Assembly (NCBI GenBank): GCA_902567095.1
Contig: CACFLG010000007.1
Location: 1-55,777 of the forward strand
Direction of reading: 5' to 3'
From: an uncultured OM182 clade bacterium
GTDB lineage: Bacteria; Pseudomonadota; Gammaproteobacteria; Pseudomonadales; Azotimanducaceae
Length of the DNA stretch: 55,777 nt
The notes below the pieces were generated by a model, which saw only the letters and a list, made by a program, of their open reading frames with translations, searched no databases and was not told where the DNA came from. Shown one piece after another: positions 34,634 through 42,724 of the stretch. Position numbers and translations under genes: made by a program. The first letter of the stretch is position 1. Each line of letters opens with the position of its first letter.

Positions 34634-36562
34634 ATGCAGATAACGGCAAGTGAAGAGCAAATAAAGAAGTCATTGATGGACCTTAATATACCGACATTGT
34701 TAATGGTCATGACACAATACTCAGGAGATGATCGCTGGTTGGTCGATCGCTACCGCCCCAAACCAATCTATGTTCCTGAGGGAGAGATTTTTCCTGATGA
34801 CAGCGGGGATTATGATCCGGCCATCGCTGATGAAATAAGAGCATCGGCTTTAGAGCTTATTCTCAAAATCAAAGACAATGAACTTCCTTTGCCGGCTGCG
34901 CCGTCGGCTGCTCGGATGCGAAAAATGATGGAGTTTTCAGTCGGAGAACCGCTTGAACAAAATTTTTGTGAAATGTTGCTCGAGGAAACGAATTTTATTG
35001 ATCGAGACTTAGATTGGCTAGATAAGCTGGTTGAGTCTTCTAAGAAGAAGTTTTTAGATGAGTTGCATGTAGTAATAGTTGGCGCAGGCATGTCTGGAAT
35101 TTGCACGGCGGCCAAATTAAAACGAGCTGGGATTCGCTTTACCATACTCGAAAAGAATGACGCCGTTGGGGGTACCTGGTATGAGAATACGTATCCAGAT
35201 TGTGGAGTTGATACGCCGAATCATTTTTATTCCTTCTCTTTTATGAGGAATCCGAATTGGTCTGGCTATTACTCAAAGAGGGATGAGTTATATGAATATT
35301 TTGAGAAATGCACTGACCAGTTAGATATTCGAGACAACATCAAACTTCGAGCAGAAGTTACAGGAATGACGTTTAACCTAGAAAGACAGAGCTGGACAGT
35401 GGATTTTTCGCTTGAGGCCGGCAAGAAAGAGACTATAGAAGCCAATATCGTTGTCAGTGCGGTAGGCCAGCTAAATAGGCCAGTGGTTCCGAAATTTGAC
35501 GGACAAGAGATTTATAATGGTGAATCCTTCCATTCGGCTCGTTGGCGAAATGATGTTGATATAAAAAATAAGAAGGTAGCGGTGATCGGAACAGGTTGTA
35601 GTTCAGTTCAATTGGTACCGAAAACTGCTGAAAAAGCTGACCACCTAACTGTCTTTCAGCGCACTCCTCATTGGATAACGCCAAGTCGAGATTACTATCG
35701 ATCAGTTGAAACCGGTATAAGATGGGCTTTGAACTACCTTCCTTGCTACGCAGAATGGCATAGGGCGCGAATGATTTTTGGTTTTATGGATAGAAATTGG
35801 AGTGCCGTTGTTGAGGACCCGAATTGGCAGCATAAGGATCGTTCGATGAATGAGCAGAACGATATGATTAGAGAATCTTTCACGTCATACATCAGTGATC
35901 AACTTGGTGCCCGACAAGACTTATTGCCAAAGTGTGTCCCTGATTTTCCTGTCTACGGTAAACGTCCGGTAATTGATAATGATTGGTATAAGACCATAGC
36001 AAGAGATGACGTTAGCTTGGTAGACAGCCCTATCAAAAGTTTCACAGAGAAAGGAGTTCTTACAGAAGACGGAATCGAGCATGAATTTGATGTAATTATT
36101 TACGCGACCGGATTTAATACGAATAGATTTTTATGGCCAATGGATGTGAAGGGCACAGAAGGAAAAAATCTTGAAGAGTTGTGGGGAGAAACTCCCGAAG
36201 CCTATAAAGGAATCTTGGTGCCGGGTTATCCTAATCTTTTTTGCTTGTACGGTCCGAATACGAATATCGTCCACGGCGGAAGCATTATCTATAACACGGA
36301 ATGCCAAGTGCACTACATGATGCAGTGCATTGCGCTTATGGCTGAAAAAGAGGCAAGGGAGTTAGAGGTCAGTGCCGAGATAAATGATCAGTACAATAAA
36401 GAGGTTCAGGAATTGAGTCAGCAGCTTGCGTGGGGACACTCTGGAGTCCAGAGTTGGTATAAGAACTCTCAAGGAAGAGTTGTTAATAATTCCCCTTTTA
36501 GTAATCTCGAATATTGGTCTAAGACACATGATATTGAACCTGAGGCCTACGATTTATCTTGA
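34634..36562 (+). CDS. Baeyer-Villiger monooxygenase, 4-hydroxyacetophenone type
   Basis: BVMO of 642 residues, the HAPMO length (about 640). An N-terminal domain of about 145 residues precedes the FAD motif IVGAGMSG. GGTWYENTYPDCGVDTPNH, the fingerprint Y294-NG-x3-H300-x3-W304 (Tyr replaces the usual Phe) and the NADPH motif AVIGTGCSS are present. It should oxidise an aryl or alicyclic ketone to an ester. GAGGG precedes the ATG. It lies 16 bases after the dienelactone hydrolase and ends five bases before the convergent GST. Confidence 0.95.
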   Translation: MQITASEEQIKKSLMDLNIPTLLMVMTQYSGDDRWLVDRYRPKPIYVPEGEIFPDDSGDYDPAIADEIRASALELILKIKDNELPLPAAPSAARMRKMMEFSVGEPLEQNFCEMLLEETNFIDRDLDWLDKLVESSKKKFLDELHVVIVGAGMSGICTAAKLKRAGIRFTILEKNDAVGGTWYENTYPDCGVDTPNHFYSFSFMRNPNWSGYYSKRDELYEYFEKCTDQLDIRDNIKLRAEVTGMTFNLERQSWTVDFSLEAGKKETIEANIVVSAVGQLNRPVVPKFDGQEIYNGESFHSARWRNDVDIKNKKVAVIGTGCSSVQLVPKTAEKADHLTVFQRTPHWITPSRDYYRSVETGIRWALNYLPCYAEWHRARMIFGFMDRNWSAVVEDPNWQHKDRSMNEQNDMIRESFTSYISDQLGARQDLLPKCVPDFPVYGKRPVIDNDWYKTIARDDVSLVDSPIKSFTEKGVLTEDGIEHEFDVIIYATGFNTNRFLWPMDVKGTEGKNLEELWGETPEAYKGILVPGYPNLFCLYGPNTNIVHGGSIIYNTECQVHYMMQCIALMAEKEARELEVSAEINDQYNKEVQELSQQLAWGHSGVQSWYKNSQGRVVNNSPFSNLEYWSKTHDIEPEAYDLS

Positions 36563-36567
36563 TTGAT

Positions 36568-37179
36568 TTACTGCATATTTATAGCTAGATCAAAGGCGGG
36601 TCTGCTCGATATGTTATCCACATACTGCCTGAGATTTGACATTTCTTCGGGAACGCACCCAAGTCTGTTGCTCATAAAGCAGGCATGTCCAAGCATGATA
36701 TCTGCAGCTGAAAAGTTTCCAATTAAGTAGTCTCTGCCGCTAAGCTCCGTGTTGACGGGTTCCAGAGCCCGGGTTAAGAGTTTTTTTGCTTGTGACAGTG
36801 CTGTTTCATCTCTGCGATCGGGAGGAAGGAGGACAGTTTGAACGACTATCGTGTTCACTGGCGGCATGACCATGCCCTCACAGTAATGAAACCATTGAAG
36901 GTATGCGGGAAAAGAGGGATCTCTTTTATCCGGCTTTAGGTCAGCTTTTTCGTGGCATTCAAGTATATATTCAACGATAGCGCCAGATTCCCATATTAGT
37001 TTCCCATCATCTTCAAGCACGGGCACCCGCCCAAGTGGGTGACGTGCTCTATGCGTTTCAGATTTCAAGTCCTCTGGGTGGAATCGCATTTTGTTAACTT
37101 CGTAGGGGAGTCCTAGTTCTTCAAGTAGCCAAATGATTCTGCCTGCTCTTGAGTTTGGTGCGAAATGAACGATTAACAT
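36568..37179 (-). CDS. Glutathione S-transferase
   Basis: GST of 203 residues. The thioredoxin-like N-terminal half (MLIVHFAPNSRAGRIIWLLEEL, with Ser10 as the likely glutathione-activating residue, and RVPVLEDDGKLIWESGAIVEYI) binds glutathione; the helical C-terminal half binds the acceptor. It should conjugate or isomerise electrophilic intermediates. It starts seven bases after the end of a second, longer GST-like gene and shares its transcript. It ends beside the convergent BVMO. Confidence 0.92.
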   Translation of the reverse strand: MLIVHFAPNSRAGRIIWLLEELGLPYEVNKMRFHPEDLKSETHRARHPLGRVPVLEDDGKLIWESGAIVEYILECHEKADLKPDKRDPSFPAYLQWFHYCEGMVMPPVNTIVVQTVLLPPDRRDETALSQAKKLLTRALEPVNTELSGRDYLIGNFSAADIMLGHACFMSNRLGCVPEEMSNLRQYVDNISSRPAFDLAINMQ

Positions 37180-37185
37180 ATGAAT

Positions 37186-38223
37186 TTATTCCTCTTGGTG
37201 TTTCTTGATTAATAACTCGCATCCTGTTCCATTGAACATTTTGGAGATTCTTTGTCTTTCTGGCAGCTCTAATTTTGAGTATTCGATACGAAGCCAATTC
37301 AAGCATTTTGCTTGGTAGGGAAAAATTTCTTGGGTCCACGGCTTACCAAGGACAAACGTTTCGACCTTTTTTCTCCCGCTATTTATTGCTTCCTCATTCT
37401 GGAGCATTACGGGAGTGTATGTCTCGCCTACCTCTTTGAGGAGGTTTTTCAGTCTCGACCCTAATTTCTCTATAGGCAGATCGCTATTTCCATTGACCTC
37501 CAGTCCAGATAGATCCTCCATAGTGCTCACCCACGCATGGATCCGAGGAAATTTTTTAATAACAATTTCGCTTGGAGTTGGATCGAACTGAGCTAATTGC
37601 GTCAGTTGACCAAAGAATGCAAAGTCACACGATCTCGGGCCTGTTCCCAATAAAAACGGGTGAGATTGAAGTAAACTATCGAAGCAACTTAAAAATTTTA
37701 TGAAGCTGTTTTCAATGATTTCTTTGGTAGTCTCGTTCGAACCAACTACGCCGAGTCTTGATATTTGCCTCTCTGAGAACGCACTTTTTAGCTCAGTAGC
37801 GTTTTGATTGCTTTGGGAAATGCCGCCTTGATAAAAAGGCAATATTGAGCCAGCCATTTCTGCATCTTTGAGGTATGCCCAACGATAGTGGAACATTGCT
37901 TTGGTTAACCATTCATCGCCGTAATCTTCTAACAAATAATTCAAAAAAGCCGTTGTCGGATCTTCTGGAATTATGGATCGACCTGAGTACTCGATTTCAA
38001 GTTTTCTGATGATTGGGGTGCTGTCGATAAAAGGTTCGAGCTGACTTTGGCTATCTTTAAAATAAACAATTGGAATCAGACTTACTTTTGGTTTAGGTAA
38101 CTTATGTTTATTCTGGCTGCCTAGGTATTTAAAAGGAATCCGTCGATACCTCAAAACGGCGAGCATTTTTCTGGTATACGGCGATGCTGGTGCGCCAATT
38201 ATTGTGAGCAATTCTGAAGTCAT
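37186..38223 (-). CDS. GST-like protein with a long C-terminal region
   Basis: Protein of 345 residues, longer than a usual GST (about 210). The N-terminal part (LTIIGAPASPYTRKMLAVLRYRRIPFKYL) is thioredoxin-like with PASPYTRK in the glutathione position; the middle (SHPFLLGTGPRSCDFAFFGQLTQL) is like a GST C-terminal domain; the last 90 or so residues (from about LKEVGETYTP) are an addition I do not recognise. AGAGAGG precedes the ATG. The paired GST at 36568 follows at once. Family assignment is fairly safe, function is not. Confidence 0.8.
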   Translation of the reverse strand: MTSELLTIIGAPASPYTRKMLAVLRYRRIPFKYLGSQNKHKLPKPKVSLIPIVYFKDSQSQLEPFIDSTPIIRKLEIEYSGRSIIPEDPTTAFLNYLLEDYGDEWLTKAMFHYRWAYLKDAEMAGSILPFYQGGISQSNQNATELKSAFSERQISRLGVVGSNETTKEIIENSFIKFLSCFDSLLQSHPFLLGTGPRSCDFAFFGQLTQLAQFDPTPSEIVIKKFPRIHAWVSTMEDLSGLEVNGNSDLPIEKLGSRLKNLLKEVGETYTPVMLQNEEAINSGRKKVETFVLGKPWTQEIFPYQAKCLNWLRIEYSKLELPERQRISKMFNGTGCELLIKKHQEE

Positions 38224-38378
38224 AAACCTCTCTTTAACTGCTTTTGAGGAAGATAAAAATTGTTGGCCTCTAAGTCAAGATAAATGGTTCTGCCCACCTT
38301 CATCTGCGAGCAGGTGAATTTCACGAGATCAAGCGAGTTCTTCGGTCTCAGATGTGGTTCAACTGAGGCTCTTTTCCT

Positions 38379-39305
38379 TTAAGAATCTTCCTTTGCGCTT
38401 TCTATGGGGTAATGAATTCCTGGTATTCCCTCTTGTAGCGCTTGGTACCAATCTGGCCGAGGTTGAACTGGTTCATAAGAGCTTGAAACCATCGGTGTGT
38501 CTTTGTTCCATTCATGATGAATTGGCGGGATCTGGAAAGTCCCGTTGCTCGCATTGGTTCCGCCATCAACGAGAAGATCGACTCCAGTAATATAACTTGC
38601 AAGGTCGGAAGCCAGAAACATTACAGCATTGGTTACCTCTTTCACCTCGCCGATTCTTCTCATTGGCGTTCTGCTCGCAATCCATTTATCGATGCCCATG
38701 GCTTCAAGCATTGGCCTCGTCATCTCGGTCACGATGAACCCAGGGGAGACTGCATTTACTCTAACACCCCTATCTGCCCATTCCACGCCTAGCTGATAAG
38801 TTAGATTAAGTAGCCCTCCTTTTGCTGCAGTGTAGCCGATTACATTGTTCTCGTTTCCGCCGCTAGCCATAATGCTGCAGATATTCACGATGGATCCAGA
38901 TCTTCGTTCTAGCATGCGTCGACCGCACTCCCTTGCGTAATAGAACGCTCCAACTAGATCAACTGCTAAAATGTTGTTAAAGGTCTCTGAGTCATATTGC
39001 TCGGGACAAACGCCTCGCGGATCAGCAATTCCAGCGTTATTAATTAGAACGTCAATATGTCCTAGTTCTTTAATTCCCTCTGTAATGACTCGATTTACGT
39101 CTTGCTCAATGGAAACATCTCCAGGTACTGCGACGACCTTGCTGCCTATACTTTCGCAGGACTTGGCAAGCTCTTTAAGCTGCTCTTCACCTCTAGCGGT
39201 AACTATCAAGTTGGCCCCTGCTTTAGCAAAATCTTTTGCGAATTGTTCGCCTAAGCCATAACTTGCCCCCGTTATCAGAACGTTTTTTCCCGAAAAATCA
39301 AACAT
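38379..39305 (-). CDS. SDR-family oxidoreductase with C-terminal extension
   Basis: Classical SDR core (TGASYGLG at 12-19, NNAG at 89-92, Ser144, Tyr158, Lys162) of about 250 residues followed by an extra 50 or so residues (from about NGTFQIPP) without a known domain, giving 308. I start at ATG 39305 with a nearby AGGG; a TTG seven codons upstream is less likely. It oxidises or reduces a carbonyl/alcohol; substrate unknown. It is divergent from the kinase at 39399 and lies 155 bases upstream of the GST pair on the same strand. Confidence 0.9.
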   Translation of the reverse strand: MFDFSGKNVLITGASYGLGEQFAKDFAKAGANLIVTARGEEQLKELAKSCESIGSKVVAVPGDVSIEQDVNRVITEGIKELGHIDVLINNAGIADPRGVCPEQYDSETFNNILAVDLVGAFYYARECGRRMLERRSGSIVNICSIMASGGNENNVIGYTAAKGGLLNLTYQLGVEWADRGVRVNAVSPGFIVTEMTRPMLEAMGIDKWIASRTPMRRIGEVKEVTNAVMFLASDLASYITGVDLLVDGGTNASNGTFQIPPIHHEWNKDTPMVSSSYEPVQPRPDWYQALQEGIPGIHYPIESAKEDS

Positions 39306-39398
39306 GACAGACCCTAATAAAACCAAAACTATAGTCTAAAGGGATTTTGCGGTGAGTGGAAACTGGTGCATCATAGACCTTGAGCTTTAGGAGTGAAG

Positions 39399-40475
39399 AT
39401 GATCCCAAAAACTATAGTAGACGTGACGCCGAAATGGCTTTCAAACATCTTGGGTCTTGAGATTACCGATCTTGAAGTGACCAAAATAGGAGAAGGCATA
39501 GGCCTTTTAGGAGACATTTATAAAGTTGAACTTTTTCCTAGCGAACATTTTCCGAAAAGTGTGGTCGTAAAGCTTCCATCGTCCTTTGAAGATAATCGTC
39601 AACAAGGGGTAGCTTTGGGTATGTTCGAAGCTGAGGTTCGGTTTTATAATCAGCTTGGTCCGATGATTAACGTGGGTTTGCCGAAGATCTATCATGCAGA
39701 CATTTTAGAGGGCACGGCAGATTTCGTAATTGTGATGGAAGATCTTAGCGATCTAATGATGGTCTCGCAAAGTGAGGGTATGTCAGATTCGCAAGCTGAA
39801 GCTGCAGTAAAGGTTTTAGCGAAAATCCATTCTGTCTGGTGGGGTCGGATGGAAAGTCATGAATTCAATTGGATTCCGTCGATGATTGGACCTCGAATAG
39901 AATTCGTCACGCAATCTTTATCCGATATGTTCCCAAAATTTGCTGAAAGTTTTGGAGAATACTTAACTCCCGAAGCATTAGGCCTCTATGAGCTCTTCAG
40001 CAAAAACTACCTAAACGTGAACAAGGTGCTTGCAGCACGAAGTCCATGGACGCTGGTTCATCAAGATTGTAGAGTAGAAAATATGTTGTTTGGAGAAATT
40101 GGCTCTGATCACGTTGCTGTCATTGATTGGCAAGGGATTGGCAGGGGTCCCTCATCGTATGATCTTGCATATTTATTAGGCGGGTCGGTTGAAACGGATT
40201 TGCGGAGGGAGCATGAAGACCGATGGGTTAGCCTGTATCATGAGACGTTGTTAGAAGAAGGTGTTTTGACTTACTCTATTAAGGATTTAAGAGAAGATTA
40301 CCAGATGTCTCATTTGCAAGGGGGCCTGGCTACCGCCATGTTTACTGCAGGCTCGCTCAACTTGAGTAATGAGAGGGGATTACAATTGGTTATCACTATG
40401 ATGCAGAGGCATGCACAAGCGGCGATAGATCACAACGGAATCCAGCTTCTCGAAGACTTGAATTCACAGCCTTGA
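39399..40475 (+). CDS. Phosphotransferase, EcKL/APH fold
   Basis: Kinase of 358 residues, homologous to the one at 27724. The catalytic loop reads HQDCRVEN (Asp223, Asn228) instead of HGDxRxxN, and Asp243 in VIDWQG is the metal ligand. KLP near 60 carries the ATP lysine. The start is set by AGGAG at 39389-39393, which leaves ATG 39399 as the natural first codon and overlaps a GTG two codons earlier. It is divergent from the SDR at 39305. Substrate unknown; hydroxylated alicyclic compounds are a guess. Confidence 0.88.
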   Translation: MIPKTIVDVTPKWLSNILGLEITDLEVTKIGEGIGLLGDIYKVELFPSEHFPKSVVVKLPSSFEDNRQQGVALGMFEAEVRFYNQLGPMINVGLPKIYHADILEGTADFVIVMEDLSDLMMVSQSEGMSDSQAEAAVKVLAKIHSVWWGRMESHEFNWIPSMIGPRIEFVTQSLSDMFPKFAESFGEYLTPEALGLYELFSKNYLNVNKVLAARSPWTLVHQDCRVENMLFGEIGSDHVAVIDWQGIGRGPSSYDLAYLLGGSVETDLRREHEDRWVSLYHETLLEEGVLTYSIKDLREDYQMSHLQGGLATAMFTAGSLNLSNERGLQLVITMMQRHAQAAIDHNGIQLLEDLNSQP

Positions 40476-40492
40476 TTCCTTCCAGCTAAGCT

Positions 40493-40861
40493 CTAGTAGT
40501 CTAACAGCTTAGCATATCCGTTGAGTTGGACTTCGATACCAGCTTGGTTGATGAAATCTTTGTCGTGATAAAGCTTTGAGAGAGACAACAAAGGCACGGG
40601 TTCGTAATCAGAACCGAACTCAATTAGTCTTTCGCTTAAACTCTCCAATAGATTCGACACTTGTTGAAGTTCTGAAAGTGTGGGTTGTTTTTTTTTCCAA
40701 GCTTTAAAAATTTTTACTACTGATGTTGAGATGTTAAACATCGGCACGGGGGTTCCCATTGCATCGACTCGCTCATTAGAACTCTCTTCTGCTAATTTGA
40801 TTAAGAGATCAAGCAAATCTTTTTCGTCTTTTTGGGCAAAGATGATTGTCGGTTTATTCAT
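40493..40861 (-). CDS. Hypothetical protein, 122 aa
   Basis: Soluble, mostly helical protein of 122 residues with no family I recognise and no signal peptide or membrane segment. The middle region (EESSNERVDAMGTPVPMFNIS) is polar and the rest has leucine-rich helices (LLDLLIKLAEE, LQQVSNLLESLSERLIEFG). The ribosome site is weak. It converges on the kinase at 39399 and lies 49 bases downstream of the DUF6134 gene on the same strand, so co-transcription is possible. Confidence 0.65.
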   Translation of the reverse strand: MNKPTIIFAQKDEKDLLDLLIKLAEESSNERVDAMGTPVPMFNISTSVVKIFKAWKKKQPTLSELQQVSNLLESLSERLIEFGSDYEPVPLLSLSKLYHDKDFINQAGIEVQLNGYAKLLDY

Positions 40862-40910
40862 AAAGCTTACTAAAAAATTATAAAAACCATTCGTATCGAT
40901 TGCTTAGGGG

Positions 40911-41543
40911 TTATGTCTGAATATCTATTTCATAGCGAAGAGTTCGTCCATTTTTTAGCGTCGATTCTAATCCTATCCAGGTTTTGTCTGCATACCATAC
41001 TTTTATGGGACCTTCTTTAGCGTTTACGAGATAGCCGGTTAGCGAATTTGAGTCCGTATCAAGCCTCGAAACGGTGACTTCTTCGATCTCTCCCGTTTGC
41101 GAATTAACGAGTCTGTCTTGCAATAAAAAATCTGGATTCCAATAAGCAAAGGTATACAAGCAGCCTTGATGAATCGCATTTTCAGCAAGGGTGTCAATGG
41201 AAAAATTCTCTTTATCCTTACTTCCGGAGACTTTGAATTTTTTCTTATTGGATCGAGTGGTTGATTCTATTTTAGACAAGCAACCATCTTCCCAAACCTC
41301 TCTGTTTTCGTGACGGTATTTAAGGATATTCACAAATAGTATTTTTACGTCGAATTTTGCATTCGACGTTACAATCGTTAACCCTGCTTCCTGCTTTTTT
41401 TTAAATTGATGCTTCCCGATGAGGTTGCCATCAACGGTGACGTTGAAGTTCCATTCTTCAGTCTCTTGCCCGTATAAGCCGGGCGATAGAGTAGAAATCA
41501 TCAAGACAAGAAGGAAACTCAATAAGTTACTAGGGATTTTCAT
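40911..41543 (-). CDS. Secreted DUF6134-like protein
   Basis: Exported protein of 210 residues: signal peptide about 1-25 (LLSFLLVLMISTLSPGLYG), then a beta-rich domain. WNFNVTVDGNLIGKHQF and KYRHENREVWEDGCLSKI, with a single Cys, are like the DUF6134 pattern. It is predicted periplasmic or outer-membrane associated. Function is unknown; a lipocalin-like fold is a guess. It is divergent from the MDR gene at 41661 and precedes the 122-aa gene on the same strand. Confidence 0.7.
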   Translation of the reverse strand: MKIPSNLLSFLLVLMISTLSPGLYGQETEEWNFNVTVDGNLIGKHQFKKKQEAGLTIVTSNAKFDVKILFVNILKYRHENREVWEDGCLSKIESTTRSNKKKFKVSGSKDKENFSIDTLAENAIHQGCLYTFAYWNPDFLLQDRLVNSQTGEIEEVTVSRLDTDSNSLTGYLVNAKEGPIKVWYADKTWIGLESTLKNGRTLRYEIDIQT

Positions 41544-41660
41544 GTTCTGCTAATAAGGAGAAAAGTCTAAAGAAGTATAAATAGGTGACAAAATAATTTC
41601 TATGGATAGCTGTTATGATCATGTAGGTAAAAATCAGATAAATTATGAGATGCGAGTGTT

Positions 41661-42665
41661 ATGAACAAAAAAAATACGAAGGTGATACTGAACAGTCGGC
41701 CGGACGGAGAAGCCACGTCCGAGTGTTTTTCCGTTATCGAGGAAGATTTAGTAGATTTGAGTCCCGGTGAAGTTCGTATTGCAAATGAATCGCTGTCCGT
41801 CGATGCGGCTATCAGAACTATGTTGCGAGGCGAAGGCTTCCACATGCAGATGGGTATTGGTGATACCGTATTTGCTGGCGGGGTAGGTAGAATAGTTGAA
41901 TCAACCGTTGAGGGATGGGATGTAGGGCGAGCGGTTAGAGGGCCTCTTGGAGCTCAATCTTTTTCTAAATTATCTATAGAGCACCTAGAACTCCTTGAAG
42001 AATCCAACCTGCCGTTAAGTGTTAATCTTGGGATTTTAGGAGGTTCGACTGGGGTAACAGCTTGGATCGGTATAAAAAAAGTAGCGAGACCAAAGCTTGG
42101 AGATTTGTTTGTAGTGTCCGCAGCTGCGGGCGCGGTTGGTTCCATCGCTGGACAAATTGCTCAAAAAGAAGGGGCAAAGGTGATTGGTATCGCTGGTGGT
42201 GCAAGGAAAATCAATCATCTTCTTAATGATCTAAATTTTGAGGCTGCGATTGACTACAAATCGGAGGATGTGAGAGCCCGGCTTGCTGAGTTGGCTCCAA
42301 ATGGGGTTAACGGTTTTTTCGATAACGTGGGAGGCGATATTCTGGATGCAGTTCTAGAGAATTTAGCGCTGCGTTCCAGGGTGACGATTTGCGGAGCTGT
42401 TTCTCAGTATAACGATATGGATAATATACACGGCCCGTCTGCTTATCTTAAGCTGGCAGAACGTCAGTCTGCTATGGAGGGCTTCGCTTATTTTCATTAT
42501 CCAGAGTTAATTGGACCCGCTGAGGAGGAGTTGAGGCAATGGCTCCATGAGGGATCCATTCAGTTAGCCGAGGAAGTCATCGATGGAATTGAAAAGTTCC
42601 CTGAGGCATTGGGCTTTATGTTTTCTGGCGGCAATTTAGGAAAATTACTTGTTAAAGTCCATTGA
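41661..42665 (+). CDS. NADP-dependent medium-chain reductase (PTGR/curcumin type)
   Basis: MDR-superfamily oxidoreductase of 334 residues without zinc ligands. The N-terminal GroES-like half leads to the cofactor motif SAAAGAVGSIAGQIAQKEGAKVIGIAGG and DNVGGDILDAVL, the usual features of the leukotriene B4 12-hydroxydehydrogenase/curcumin-reductase branch. It should reduce an alpha,beta-unsaturated ketone, which would fit the BVMO-rich surroundings. It lies 59 bases upstream of a Rieske oxygenase gene in the same direction, so it may lead that operon. Confidence 0.92.
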   Translation: MNKKNTKVILNSRPDGEATSECFSVIEEDLVDLSPGEVRIANESLSVDAAIRTMLRGEGFHMQMGIGDTVFAGGVGRIVESTVEGWDVGRAVRGPLGAQSFSKLSIEHLELLEESNLPLSVNLGILGGSTGVTAWIGIKKVARPKLGDLFVVSAAAGAVGSIAGQIAQKEGAKVIGIAGGARKINHLLNDLNFEAAIDYKSEDVRARLAELAPNGVNGFFDNVGGDILDAVLENLALRSRVTICGAVSQYNDMDNIHGPSAYLKLAERQSAMEGFAYFHYPELIGPAEEELRQWLHEGSIQLAEEVIDGIEKFPEALGFMFSGGNLGKLLVKVH

Positions 42666-42724
42666 TCGGCTTTGACAGTCTCATTTGTCTGGCGTTAACC
42701 TAACTATAAAAACGGGAGTTAGCG

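Noticed and set aside
38299-38318. Hairpin TTCATCTG/CAGGTGAA between the GST and SDR genes
   Set aside because: The stem includes a G-T pair and no U-run follows on either strand; not convincing as a terminator.
39393-39398. GTG start two codons before the second kinase ATG
   Set aside because: The AGGAG ribosome site overlaps the GTG, so it can serve only the ATG at 39399.
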